Shown: in pieces, positions 37,107 to 50,000 of the stretch | Position numbering within the stretch: position 1 is the stretch's first letter | Layout of the letters: each line of letters opens with the position of its first letter | NCBI GenBank assembly: GCA_033297205.1 | Contig: MU859163.1 | Coordinates: forward strand, 1 to 64,000 | DNA length: 64,000 nucleotides | Reading direction: 5' to 3' | Source of the DNA: Pseudoneurospora amorphoporcata | Lineage: Eukaryota > Ascomycota > Sordariomycetes > Sordariales > Sordariaceae | Made by a program: the position numbers and the translations under genes | The notes under the pieces: generated by a model | What the model was told of the DNA's origin: nothing | Seen by the model: the letters and a program-made list of their open reading frames with translations, nothing else | Database searches by the model: none

Positions 37107-39567
37107 ATGGTCCAGTCATCGGTTCTGGGTTTCCCGTAAGTTACTCCTGCTGTCTATCTGCTCTGGACCGACATCGCTAACATGATGCTCCATCCAGCCG
37201 CATGGGTGTCCTTCGTGACCTCAAGAAGGCCAACGAGGCTTACTGGGCTGACAAGATCTCCCAGGAGGCTCTCCTCGCCGAGGGTAAGAGGCTCCGTCTC
37301 GCCCACTGGCAGATCCAGAAGGATGCCGGTGTCGACATCATCCCCTCCAACGACTTCGCCCACTACGACCACGTCCTCGACCACATCCAGCTCTTCAATG
37401 TAAGTTGGCCCCAACCATCGACTGCCCCACCCACCATCTCCACTTCCTGGGATCACGTCAACTGACTGTCTCCACTCTCTTTCTACAGGCTGTTCCCGAG
37501 CGTTACACTTCCCAGAAGCTCTCCCCTCTCGATGAGTACTTCGCCATGGGCCGTGGCCACCAGAAGGGTGGTGTCGATGTCCCCGCCCTCGAGATGGTCA
37601 AGTGGTTTGACTCCAACTACCACTACGTCAAGCCCACCCTCCAGGACAACCAGACCTTCTCCCTCGCCCAGGACCCTAAGCCCGTCCGTGAGTTCCTCGA
37701 GGCCAAGGAGGCTGGTTTCCAGACCCGCCCCGTCCTTGTCGGCCCCGTCTCCTTCCTTGCTCTTGGCAAGGCTGACCGTGGCTCCTCTGTCAACCCCATC
37801 ACCCTCCTCGACAAGCTTGTCCCTGTCTACGTCGAGCTCCTGAAGCAGCTCAAGGCCGCTGGTGCCGAGTCTGTCCAGATTGACGAGCCCGTCCTCGTCT
37901 TCGATCTCTCTCCCGAGGTCAAGGCTGCCTTCAAGCCCGCCTATGAGGCCATTGCCGCCGCTGGCGATGCCGTCCCCAAGGTCATCGTTGCTACCTACTT
38001 CGGTGACATCGTCCACAACTTCGACGTTCTCCCCGCCTTCTCCGCCGCTGCTGGTCTTCACGTCGACCTTGTCCGCAACCCCGAGCAGCTCGAGCCCGTC
38101 CTCAAGCAGCTCGGTCCCAACCAGATCCTCTCTGCCGGTGTTGTCGATGGTCGCAACATCTGGAAGAACGACTTCGCCAAGTCGCTCCAGATCCTCCAGA
38201 CTGCCGTCAAGGCCCTCGGCCCTGAGCGCGTCATTGTCGCTACCTCCAGCTCTCTCCTTCACACTCCCCACACCCTCGCCAGCGAGAAGAAGCTCCCCTC
38301 TGATGTCTACGAGTGGTTCTCTTTCGCCGTCGAGAAGGTTAAGGAGGTTGCTACCCTTGCCAAGGCTGTGACCGAGCCCGAGGCCGTCAAGGCTGAGCTC
38401 GAGGCCAACGCTGCTGCCATCAAGGCCCGCACTGACTCCAAGCGCACCAACGACCCCGCTGTCAAGGAGCGCCAGGCCCAGGTTACCCCTGAGCAGCACA
38501 ACCGCAAGGCCCCCTTCGACACTCGCTACGCCGAGCAGAAGAAGCACCTTTCTCTCCCTCTCTTCCCCACCACCACTATCGGCTCTTTCCCCCAGACCTC
38601 CGAGATCCGTGTTCAGCGTAACAAGTTCACCAAGGGTGAGATCTCCACTGAGGAGTACGAGCGCTTCATTGAGAAGGAGATTGAGCTCGCTGTCAAGATC
38701 CAGGATGAGCTCGATCTCGATGTCTACGTCCACGGTGAGCCCGAGCGTAACGACATGGTCCAGTACTTTGGTGAGCGCCTCAACGGCTACGTCTTCACCA
38801 CCCACGCCTGGGTCCAGTCTTATGGCTCCCGCTGCGTCCGTCCCCCCATCATTGTCGGTGATATCTCTCGCCCCGCTCCCATGACCGTCAAGGAGTCCAA
38901 GTACGCTGCCTCCATTTCCAAGAAGCCCATGAAGGGCATGCTTACTGGCCCCGTTACCTGCCTCCGGTGGTCTTTCCCCCGTGTCGATGTTCACCAGTCC
39001 GTCCAGTGCCAGCAGCTCGCTCTGGCTCTCCGTGACGAGGTCGTCGACCTCGAGAAGAACGGCATCTACGTCATCCAGGTCGATGAGCCTGCCCTCCGTG
39101 AGGGTCTTCCCCTCCGCAAGGGTGAGGAGCGTGAGGCTTATCTCAAGTGGGCCGTCGACTCCTTCAAGCTCGCCACCGCTGGCGTCGAGAACTCCACTCA
39201 GATCCACTCTCACTTCTGCTACTCTGAGTTCCAGGACTTCTTCCACGCCATCGCTGCCCTCGATGCCGATGTCCTCTCCATCGAGAACTCCAAGTCCGAT
39301 GCCAAGCTCCTCAAGGTCTTCATTGACGAGGAGTATCCCCGCCACATCGGCCCTGGTGTCTACGACATCCACTCTCCTCGTGTCCCCACCCTTGACGAGT
39401 TCAAGCAGCGCATCGAGGAGATGCTTGCCTACCTCAAGCCTGAGCAGCTCTGGATCAACCCCGATTGCGGTCTCAAGACCCGCAAGTGGGATGAGGTCAA
39501 GGGTGCCCTCTCCCACATGGTTGAGGCTGCCAAGTACTTCCGCGAGAAGTATGCCAACAAGGCTTAA
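37107..39567 (+). CDS. MET6: Cobalamin-independent methionine synthase (MetE/Met6; met-8 in Neurospora)
   Basis: Three exons: 37107-37135, 37198-37399 and 37489-39567, 769 aa, the usual family length. It transfers a methyl group from 5-methyltetrahydropteroyl-polyglutamate to homocysteine, the last step of methionine synthesis in the cytosol. It starts MVQSSVLGFPRMG and has the N-terminal barrel and linker. The catalytic half contains TTIGSFPQT, HGEPERNDMVQYF and DEPALREGLP. The zinc ligands are visible as His652, Cys654, Glu676 and Cys737, each exactly 11 residues above E. coli MetE His641, Cys643, Glu665 and Cys726. Codons end almost always in C or G, the strongest bias in the window, which implies high expression. 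The bias also opens a long meaningless frame on the opposite strand. Confidence 0.98.
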
Positions 39568-41175
39568 AGAGTTTTCTCGACTCGACAAATACGCATCTCA
39601 GATGATGCGGTGCGTGACGTGCTTTTAATTATTCCGGGTTTTTCTTCAACAGCATTAGCATTGACAGAGGCGGTCAAGGGTTCACTTCACGGATTTATGT
39701 TACAAAATATGGGAAAGGAATGATCATGATACCTCACACAAAAATAGCGCCACTTCAACTCGGCGTTCGATACCACAGGGACAAGGGGAAAAACCGGATT
39801 TATGATATTTCAACAGAGCATCAGCATTTTATGAGACGGGGTTGCCGCCATCTCAACACGGCGTTTGAGGGTATAAAAAAATGAAAAGGAGACGTGGAAC
39901 AGGCATGGATACTTCTCATATACCATCAGGACGCTTTCTGCGTTTTATATTTTTATAGGAATGAAAAGGAATGGATTTCACCAAAATGATGATTTGTGAG
40001 CGTCTTGTTCGTGAGAGTGAACATTTTTGTGATTGTGGATGAACGCCTACTGGTGGTAATAGGGGAAACGATATATATATCTATGTCCTGAACTGGCTCT
40101 TCGGTATCCTTACTCTGTTGACAACTGTACTGTACTTCGACCAGTCAACGTGTTTGTTTTTAGTTTCCAACCGCAAAACATCAAGGTCCGTCCCGTCTTG
40201 TCCTGCTTTCCCACCTAATGTTTCGCTCCTGAGCTTACTTGCATATGTTCCTGAACCTCCTGCCATCGATGCATCACCGTTCGGCACAACAGCCCAAGCC
40301 AGAACAGGACAAGAGAAATCCACAAGTATGAGATACCGGTAGGTCAAAGCTAAACAGGTTAAATAGATGTACGCTAGAATTATATAAACGAATAGCAATG
40401 TGTGTAATAAAATTTGTAGTACAACAAAACAAATAAGAAAAAAAGATAAAAAACAACGCTGCCTTGTGTTCGGTTTGGCTGTCAGGTGTGTATGAATACT
40501 AAATACCAAACCACATAAGCAAGATTTTTGCTTCCTCGTTGACCTATTTCATTTCCTCCCTTCTTCGCCTCTAGCCCCTACAGCTAGCTATCCGGGTATG
40601 TAACGCCCCTTGTTTTGTAGGCTTGAATGTCGACAGAAATGGTACAAGTGGTAGGTAGGTGGTGAAAGTCCACCACGAAGCCGAGTGACGGAAGTACCCA
40701 GGGAAAGGTGCGAATGCACGATTCAACCCGAGCCACTCCCTTTACACTAGACTGGCTTCTTTATCATCCAACCAGATATATATTCTTCTTGCAGTCAACA
40801 TCTCCAATCCTTTCTCCATATGCTGTGTCGCATCCTTTTTTCGCATGGTATGGTCTGAACCCCTCAGTAATATCGACTCCAGCCAGCCTTCTGAAACTGT
40901 GTGTGTCGTCGAAAAGTAACGGTGTGTGACGTTATGTGCTTGTTTGCAAATGAACAACTTGATGAGGTCCGAAAGAACTCGACCCTACTCCTCACCGCAT
41001 ATATAGGGAGAGTGTGTGTGCTCGTCGTAAAACGATTAAATACCACTCCCGAAGGCCCAGTTGTTGCTCGAGACCTCTCATCATGTTTCTTTCATCACAA
41101 GTCTCAGACTGCAAATAGCAGCCTTGAAACTGTACCCCAGACGCGCTTCAAAAGACCCGGACCCACATGGCTGCA
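39568..41175. other. Convergent 3' intergenic region, methionine synthase / PUF gene
   Basis: Should hold both 3'UTRs. Small hairpins occur at about 40656-40673 (GGTGG/CCACC) and in GTGC..GCAC just after. Open frames here (40081-40509 minus, 40708-40929 plus) show no domain and are probably chance. Confidence 0.5.
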
Positions 41176-44005
41176 TTAAGCGTCGTTGTCATGAATATGC
41201 AACTGCGCAAAGGCTTCGCTGGTGTCCAGCTTCCCATTGACAGTGACATTGGCATCGAGCGACTGTTTTCCGTCCCAGTTAACACTTCCAGCAGAACTAG
41301 TAGCGTTGGTGCTGGGAGTCATTCCCAGGTCCAGCGGGCTATTGGGCTCGGATCCTCCATAGGGTGTCGGTAGCGTCGAGGTGATGTGGAGAGAGGGCGA
41401 AGCTGGACCGAGTGAGGGGGGCGTACTGTTGCCGTTCTTGGCAAGTTTCTCCTTCTTTTCGATGTCCTCCCTGAGTTCGTTGATGATACCTTGGAATTTC
41501 TTGAGGGCATTTCGCTGCCTCTCGTCTAGGCCCTTGTGATTCTTCAGAAGTTCCTTGATCTTGGGCTCGAGCGTGTCGACGAAGAATTGCTGTTCTTCAA
41601 TAGAGAACGTCGAGTGTTTGACGAGTTTGTCTGTTATATATGTTAGCAGCTATCTTTGGTGAGTACAGAGGAGGCCGTCTTTCAACTTACGAATCACATA
41701 GTTGGCAAAATGATCCAGCATGAGAAATCGCAGAAAAGAATCGGGCGACTGGTTTTCGGAGGAATATCCCCCAACCCCGTCTTGCGGGTTGAAGAACATG
41801 TCCCTGATATGGCGAACGTCCTCCGGCGTGCCATACTTGATGCACTTCTCCACCACGTTCGAGGCGTGTTTGTGTGTGGAGAGGGTGATCGTTTGAGACA
41901 TGACTGCAGCAATCATACGGGCGCGGTCTTCGGGTTTCCCGGCTTCGATGATGTGCTGGGCCACATAGTTTCCATACGCATCTGTGATCAATGTGTGGGC
42001 ACCCTTGTGCAACTCCGACACAAGATAGAGCTTGTCCTCGTCATTCCCGTGCTCCAAGGCTCTCTGGATGACTCTGCAGGCGTACTGGTTAAGCGCCAGT
42101 TCCATTACCTTGCCAGGCCCTCTGAAGGAGTCGTAGATGAACCCGATGTCCTTTCGGGGCAAGAGTTTGATGATCATCTGTATCACATGGTTACCCTCCT
42201 GGGACTTGTTGAGTTTGTCGATGTGGCCTCTCAACTCGCTGACAAGATCAACCTTGTAATTGCTGAAGATGTTGTCGAGGGCCTTTTGCACAACCCGGCA
42301 GCCGTACTTGTTCTCCGAAAGCCGCAACATGTTGTCCTTAATCACGAGTGCCATCTTGGTCTTCTGCTCCTGCGTGCCGTGCTCGAAGAACTTCTGCACG
42401 ACGTAATTCCCGTACACATCAGTCATGAGGGGTATCAGCTCATCATAGAGCTCATTGTAGACGTCCAGCTTCTCATCACCGCTAGCAGACTGCAGCTTTT
42501 CCTGAATGAACCTGGAGCCGGTGCGATCGGCAGCGAAGTTCGCAATCGAACCTTTGATTTGCTGGTTCAAAGTTAGTGTTTCGTACAGGCAGCACAAGTT
42601 TTACAAGAGAACTTTACCTTCAGATCCCACTTTTGCTGCGCACTGCGGGTGTTCAAGTATTCACGAAGCTTTGCACTCTGTACGCTTCCAGAACTCATCG
42701 CACCCATGGCCAAGCCATTCGTCGGCAAAGAAGGATTCGGGTACGCCGCGGCCATTCCCATATTCGTGGCAAAGTTGCACATCTGCAATTGCTGTTGAAG
42801 CATCGTGGAATCGAGAGACAGATTTGATGCAGGCTGAGGCTGCTGACTGAAAGACTGGCTGCTGGCTCGGCGGTCGAAGTTTGTGGGGGTTGAATAGTCG
42901 CGCCTAGAAAGTGTCTGTGAGAAACTCGAGCGAGACTGTTGAGTATCTGCAAAGTTTGCGAAGCCGTTGACGTTGAAGCCATTTTGGTATATGTTGCCAG
43001 TTGGGAATCCGTTGCCAGATGGAAATGCAACGCTATCTGCGAATCCATTGCCACGTGCGAATCCATTGTCAGTTTGTTGAAATCCGTTGCCAGTTTGGAA
43101 TCCATTGTCAGCCTGGAATCCGTTGACAGATCCACTGTCCCAAGCCGTCGGACTCGCGGGGGTGAAAGACCGGGCCGAGGCAGCCACAGAGGGTGACGAG
43201 TTGTTCCAGGGGTTCGAAGGGAATGCCGGGCGCTCGGTAGAGGTATCCGGTACCTCTGCTGGCTGTCTCGGTAGCCAAGAAGCATTCATCTGCACACCCA
43301 AATCTCCAATGCTGCCTCGGGTGCTGTTCTTCCAGGTCTGAGAAAGGCTCGAAATGGCGGGGACGAGGGATGATCGATGCGAGTGTTGTGTCGAGTACGA
43401 TGATTGCAAACCCATTCCTTGCCGCTCCGCCAGTTCGGAAGGGCCCGACGATGCGATATTTGCGATACTTAAGGTGCCCGCGCCCACGTGCTCACCCGCC
43501 TGCTCCATATTCCCAAATCCGTTATCGTGCGAAGGGCGTCTCATGACGGAGTTCATCCCATCGACCCGATAGGTAAGACGCGGGGGAACCGAGGTCCTGG
43601 GAGACGAGCCATTCGTTCCATTGCGAGTGTGTGTCGTCTGGTTAGGGTAAGAGTAAGACCAATCGTTAGACCCACTGGAAGTGCTCGGGGGCCGGTCGAC
43701 GACCTCGGTCGCAACATTGGAGCTGGACCATATCGAAGGAACAAAGTCGAAACTTGCCCGTTGCGGTTGGTTATTCAGGTTGTTCTCGGGGCGGTAAGGG
43801 GGGAAGCCCCCACGTGGTCCTCGGCCACGACCCATGTTGGGCTAGATTATCAATGGTTAGCTGAGACGCTCTGATGTCGAAACATATGGGCGATGTGGTG
43901 GGTGAAACCACTGCCGTATGGATAGAGGATGGATAACATGGGAAACATTGGGTAACTCAATAAGTGTGAGACGAGTGAGCTTACCGATGTGTTAGGAGGA
44001 GACAT
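41176..44005 (-). CDS. Pumilio-family (PUF) RNA-binding protein
   Basis: Four exons: 44005-43985, 43841-42618, 42561-41691 and 41630-41176 (introns 143, 56 and 60 bp), 856 aa. The start ATG is followed by MSPPNTS, then exon 2 at PNMGRGRGP. The N-terminal 400 residues are low-complexity (Ser, Asn, Gly), with a run of NGF repeats around residues 235-290. Eight PUF repeats follow from about 405 to 715. The base-reading motifs in order are SRFIQ, NYVVQ, CRVVQ, NHVIQ, CRVIQ, NYVAQ, SNVVE and NYVIH. By the Pumilio code this predicts a UGUANAUA-type target in 3'UTRs, as for human PUM1 and yeast Puf3. The final repeat has His in place of Gln, created at the exon 3/4 junction. A coiled-coil segment and a Ser/Thr/Pro-rich tail follow. 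The role (mRNA decay or translational control) is family knowledge. Confidence 0.93.
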
Positions 44006-47000
44006 GATGCGATCGAAATCTTTCCGTCTTGACAAGGGCGTTTTGATATCGCTCTGTGGGAAGGTACTGGAAAAAGGATGATACTCGTCGAGATGTGATA
44101 ACTCGACTGAGGCTACTGAAGGATGGAATCTTCGAATCCGAGGGCTCTGGTGCTCCCAACCTTAGTGATACTGGCGAAGGCAGCTCACGGGGCGGTAGGT
44201 TCGGCCGCGGGCGTATGTAAGTCGGCACCCAAGAAACGATTAGGGTATCGAGGGGGTTGATTATCGTTCTGTTGGCGAGTTATGACTTGGTAGATGAAAC
44301 CTCGAGTGGTCTATCGAATACAACGTCTTGCTCTGGTACGACGTATATGGCATGCGTGCTGTATCAGACGAATCGTAAGTTGGTAATCATACAGAAGATG
44401 CATGGGCTCATGATACTGATGGTTGGCGGTAACAAGGAAGGGGGGTTGTTGTTTTGATAGCAGGAAGATGGGAGGAGATGATGGAGATTATTTTGACAGG
44501 AAAAGGACCCCTATGACTTGGGGAATCGGGAGAGTAACATGAAATCGGATTGGGGAGCACGGGGGTCAATGAAGATAGGGTGCATATCATATGCAAAGGC
44601 TCGGGCTGCGGTTTACGGGTTGGAGCCCTGGCCCGACTTGCAGGAAGATGGTGAAGTCCGAAGCAGAAAATACAGCCCGAAAGGTACCTTTACGGCGAAG
44701 GGCATGCGACTACCGTCTTTTACTCCTGCCTTGAGGTCGAACTTTGGAGGCGCGGCCGCCAGTGGTGGGAAGGACGACGACGCTTTGAAGCTAGCACTGG
44801 CTGGGCACGAACTGACGAGATTCGATCGCAGTAACGGAGGTAATGAGGTGCACTGTATGGTGGTCCACAAAAAGAGTATGGCGTGAGAGCAAGGGAACAA
44901 GTTGTGAATGGTAACAGAAGAGATAAGTTGTGTCATGATATATGGAAAGGCTGGAGGGAAATGGACGTCGGGCACCGAGACAAGAGAAGGCGGGGGCGAT
45001 GAGACGGAGACACAAGAAAAGTGACGGCAGCGTTCCACCATGAAGACGGCGCAGGATGGGCGAGCCCAAGAACAACTCCTGCCCTTGAGCCTCTCACCTC
45101 ACGCGTCGCGCCTGTCCGCCTGGGCAGCCTTGACTCCGGCATCCGGACTCGGGGATCTAGCGAGACCCGGCACTAGACGGGACTACCAAGGGGAAACGGA
45201 GCAACGTATGCCGGCGGGAGGTGGCCGGTAGTCGTCGGTAGTGGAGATGGGGCAGCGGCGGGCGGGGAGCAACGACATTTCCTCCCCATTCTCGACAGAT
45301 GGGATAAAAGAAACTGTGGGGAGCGGGGGAACTTGTGCACTTACCGAAGGCCGAGGGGACCGTCCAAAAGGTGTGGTGTATACCTTTATTGCAGTAATTC
45401 TTGTGGACAAGAAGAGAAACAGAATCTCTGGATGAAGGCGTCGGGCGCTCGCTGTGTTGAGCAGACGACCTGAATGTTTATAAGACGGGAGCCCCACACT
45501 TGGAAATGAAACTGTTTGGCAAATGTAGTGGAAGGAGAGTGGTCGCTTCGGCTGAGGTTGCAGTCTCGGACGTTAGAGACGTACAAACTGAGAAACCGGG
45601 GTAGGTACTAGCAAGGTAGGTACGTGGTGGCCGTGGTGGTCCAGGCCAGGGTGCTATGTAGGGTACCTACAAAGGTAGCACCTCAGGTGGTTCTTAGAAG
45701 TTACCTTAAGCCTCTGGGTGGGCAGCAGCCAGGCAGTACCTCCTCTATAGGTACCTTATGGCGGGAAGGCCAAGATAGTAGTATGTCCAGAGCGACGAGC
45801 CTACCTCTAGTCGTAGGTACCTTAGCCAGGTAAGCCCGACCGCTGTTGGTGAGAATATAGCGACTAGAAAGGGAACCGTATATGTTGGCGAGTTGCTGTC
45901 GGTCGAACCAAAGAAGGAGGGTGAAGAATCATTCAGGACATGGATGTTCTTTATAGACAACTGAAGGGAACTGGAAGGAAAGGAAGAAGAAAGAAGGACA
46001 CGCAGCTCCAGAGGGCGGCGGGCGCAGGGTGAGGACAGGACGGCACTAAGACGGCGTTCGCAGCGTATGCCGACCGAGTTGGACCCGACCGAGTGACGGA
46101 ATGGAATGAAGCCAACTTTGTGGTTGTGCGTGCCCTGGCCTTGATGCAGCAGAGTGCCTTGACTCCCACCCACTCAGTTGCATGTGTCCCTGTTTATGTG
46201 TATAGGTGTATGTTCCTGCTGAGGCGGGCGTCGTCGAGATGTTCAGGACGGGACCTGGGCGCGGAGGGATGAACCAGGGTCCGTCAGCTTGGTCGAGGTG
46301 GACTGAGGTGCTTGCACGCACGCAATCCAATGTGGGCTGGGGACTCCTTCCTGGCGGGGAGTAGTGTAGTAGGCAAGGTAGGTAGGTAGAGGTACCTTAG
46401 GTATAAGACTGGCCGCGAACAGGGCGGGCGTGCGGGGGATCGCCCAAGATATAGGTAGTAGGGAGCCCCGGCTGCAACTTTTATGTTTCGTCACGGTCGT
46501 TTTGATGGCTTCCAAGCAGTGCCCGTGCCTGGTGGTCGAGTGCCGGGAATGATACACGCCAGGGATACACGGGGTTTTGCCCTGAAAATCAACCCTTTCA
46601 GGTTGTTACCGTTTTACCTTCTGTTACCTTACCAACCTACTTTAGGTAACGGCATCCAACAAAGTCGATCGAATGCCTGGTCCAACTTGTGTCGTGCCGT
46701 GCTTTGCCGGTGGCGGTTTCTGCGCGCTCGGCATATAGCATCAAGTCGTAAACCGTAGCAAGTCGAGGTTTCCTTGAATGAATCAATCGAGCGTATCTGA
46801 TATTTTCGGGGGCAGAGTTCCTGTCGATATCAAGTCTTGTTGTGGATGCTCGCATGCAGTTGTTTGGCCGTGTTTTCGGTTAGTGCCGACAGTGGAGTTT
46901 TAGCTCCCTTGTTACAGGTTAGGTACAGGGTTCAAGTTAAAAGGGGGTCCGTTTATGTTGGGGCATGTCCGTGCCTGACAAGCTTCCTTGATCCAGCCAG

Positions 47001-50000
47001 CGGCATGCAGCGAACATGACAACCTTCATGCGTCGACCTAATCTGTCCACGAAATCCAATCCATTCGACAGTATTTCCGACTACTGCCTGGTCTTTTAGA
47101 CGCAACCATTGGTAAATCCGGCACAGGATGGGCGGGCCCACCTGTGATGATCACACCTTCGCTCTTTGTGCAGCCGGCAGAAGCCTGATATGGGAAGAGT
47201 GAGGGGCGAGAAGGGCTCTTCGATGGATGGCCAACGGACTCAATACGCATGTTGGGGCGCACCTAGCATGTTTTCGATATCGCACATAGAGGTAACTTTG
47301 AATGGTTCGTCAGAGATGGAGGCAATAAGACGTCGATAACGCAAGGCTGGAGAAATGGCCACAGAATATGGTGGCGTTATCCGCCATGTGGTTTCACCAA
47401 CTTCCACTTGTTATAGATGGTGACTGCTTTGTTGATCAAGTAGGTGTCTTTCTGCTTATGGATCGCTTTTGCTTGCCTTCCGCCAACAAAGGATATCCAG
47501 CCGGATAGGACTGGAGACGGTTGGACAGCCTTAGGCGGTGGTGTTGGTCGCTAGCACAATTCTGTTGGTTTCGAACCCCAAGGTAGGTACTTTGAAAGTC
47601 TGCTAACAGCTCTCTCTTGTGGTATAATAAAGGCTGCGATATTGCCTGGCTCCAAAGGTCACTATCACAACACACCTGCTCAAGTCATGACTGAGATCAG
47701 CCAAGTGCCTTCCTCTACCGGCTTTCCACAACTCGTATGTGTACTGCTTGCGTGTACTGCTGGAGTGACAAGCTCCATGGATGTCGAACCCGAGTGGATT
47801 GGGTTGCTTGCCAACGAAATCAAAGGCGGTAGTCTTGCAGGTCTTGCAGGACAGTAGACCAGCAAGTAACCGAAGCCGTCCGGTTTGGTGACACCGCAAC
47901 AATGCTGCGTTACAACAACCTACTACGTGATGGTACTCCTCAGCCATATCCTTCTGCTCTAGAATCGCCACTCTGTTGACTATTTGGGGAGGTATTTTGT
48001 CTGGTTGCTTTGGTTTGACAAGAGTGAAAGGGTATTGCTGATGTTGCCCGTTGCCGATGGTGTGGATAGTGGTGCATGTGGGAAATGTGGAGGAGAATTT
48101 CCAATAATGTTACCGACGTTGGTTCACAATCTCGACTAGTATTGCCTTTCTTTTCCAAACTCGCGGCAATCTGCGTATGGAATGTTTGCAGATACGTCGC
48201 TAGTGTTCTCTTAGTGCTTTGCTCCAACTGAACCTCTACCCGTTATGTTTGCTATATAACGCCGGCACTAAGGGCGAAGCGAGGAATATGCCAACCGACG
48301 CACGTCAGTTATGTTACAAAGAACAGGGGCCTGGACGAGGCACCAGCCGCAGCGATGTATAAGTATACAGTTAATGTGCTTCTTTCGTTTTAACATATTG
48401 TTGGCAGTAGCATTGGGAGATGCTCAACTGATGACTTGCAGGCTTGTCGTCACTGTATACCATATTCTTCTCCATTCAATTTTTCAACTCGACCAACCAG
48501 TGGCTTCAGGGTCTAAAATGAGGAGGGAAACTTCTAACAACAGCCAGGAGCGTAGTTCTAGGCAAAAGACGAGCTTTGGTCGGCCGGACGCGTGCGGCTG
48601 ACTTGGGTGGTCCAGGTCCTCTATCATGAATGTCTTGTAGCTAGTCGTAGATATGTTACCCATGTATTGAGCAGGATCTGGCATGAAGATAACACAATGG
48701 CGTTTGACATGCAGCAGTCAGCCTAATCAAGTTACAACATATTCCGTGGACTATTGTGCTATGCGGACCGACTGTCGGTCCTCAGAGGGGGTCAATCTTA
48801 ACCATTCCATGGTATGAAAGGAAAACGTCTGTTAAGAGATATCAGGAGGTTGTTTCATGGTCTCATAGATCACATATAGTAGGAGACGACCTACAAGCAA
48901 AACCGCGTCCCACAGTGTAAAGCAAGGGATGAGGATTTTCCTGTTAAGATTTCATGGTTGGAGGAATGCCCTTTGTCTGTCCTTGCCCAGGGGAGGAAAA
49001 AGACTGAGAATATGTGAAAGGCGCATGTCTCGCTGCTATCCCCAACATGCATACTGGGGTTCCCGTTACCCTTTGTATGCATTCGCATTCGCTGTTCAAT
49101 AAATGGGCGCCGTTTGTGACACCCGCTGGTCTCGATTCGAAGGGGAAGCCAAAACGGCTTCGGGCACCAACCGGACTGGGGGGGAAGATGGTACACCCTC
49201 AATACGTACGGGAGCCCTGCTTTTTGCATGGAATGCGCAAATCATTGTCAGGCGATTGTTGTAAAGTAGATAACAAGCGCTGCAAATTGGTCCAGGATTG
49301 CCGTCTGGTACACTCCTTGTTTATCCTGTTTTCGCATCGTGTTTGTTCCGTCGTAAAATACAGTTAGTGAGGCTAGAAGCTTGGAGACATGGCAGGATGT
49401 GCCGTGATGGTCCTTGGGTATGTTGAGGTTGGCATTGTCTCAGCTTGCGCAACTCGGGAAAGCCCGCAAGAATGGCGTATGCACATCACTGCTCAGATTG
49501 ATCGCTCATCGGGAGTGCAAGATATGGTTTGTCGATCGATATGCGTGCGGATGTTGTAATTGGCACTGGGCTAAACCAGGGTGACTTGGTGTTTTGAACC
49601 ATTGTTAGTATCCCCAACTCACTCTGGCCAGGGATTGTGAAGATTGGTAGATCCTCCTCCGCTTCAGCGGCCAATGCCAACAAGCAGCCCTTCAAATCGA
49701 GAACGCCAACCACGCCCGCCCTTTGCGACACATATTCCACCCCTCCTGGAGCCAGCGTTCGGTTGCGAGCAACTCTCATCCGGCTCGTAACTAATTCTCC
49801 AACTCATTACCAACTATCACTGCTGCGAAAGCACGCACAGCGAGTCGTATAATAGGAGACCAGAGGGAGAACGTGAAATACTGTTCTTGTGAGCATCTTA
49901 GCCAGAAGCATCCCTTCCCGCCGTCATCGTTCCGACGTTCTCGGAGACCGAATTAATTTGGTTCCTCCACGTTTCAAAGTGATCTTGAACGTTGGCGCCA

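Noticed and set aside
37483..39588. 700-codon open frame on the minus strand across methionine synthase
   Set aside because: It is the antisense shadow of extreme C-ending codon use in the real gene, which removes stop triplets from the opposite strand. It is Leu/Glu/Asp/Val-rich with no domain.
40081..40509. 142-codon minus-strand frame with a hydrophobic segment
   Set aside because: Lies in AT-rich 3' flanking sequence between two convergent genes. The hydrophobic stretch follows from T-rich bases.
40656..40690. Short adjacent hairpins resembling a structured RNA
   Set aside because: Stems are only 4-5 bp and match no RNA family I can name.
41656..42576. 306-codon plus-strand frame
   Set aside because: Antisense of the PUF repeats.
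47560..47590. TTTCGAACCCC string resembling a tRNA T-loop
   Set aside because: No matching acceptor, D arm or anticodon arm on either strand.
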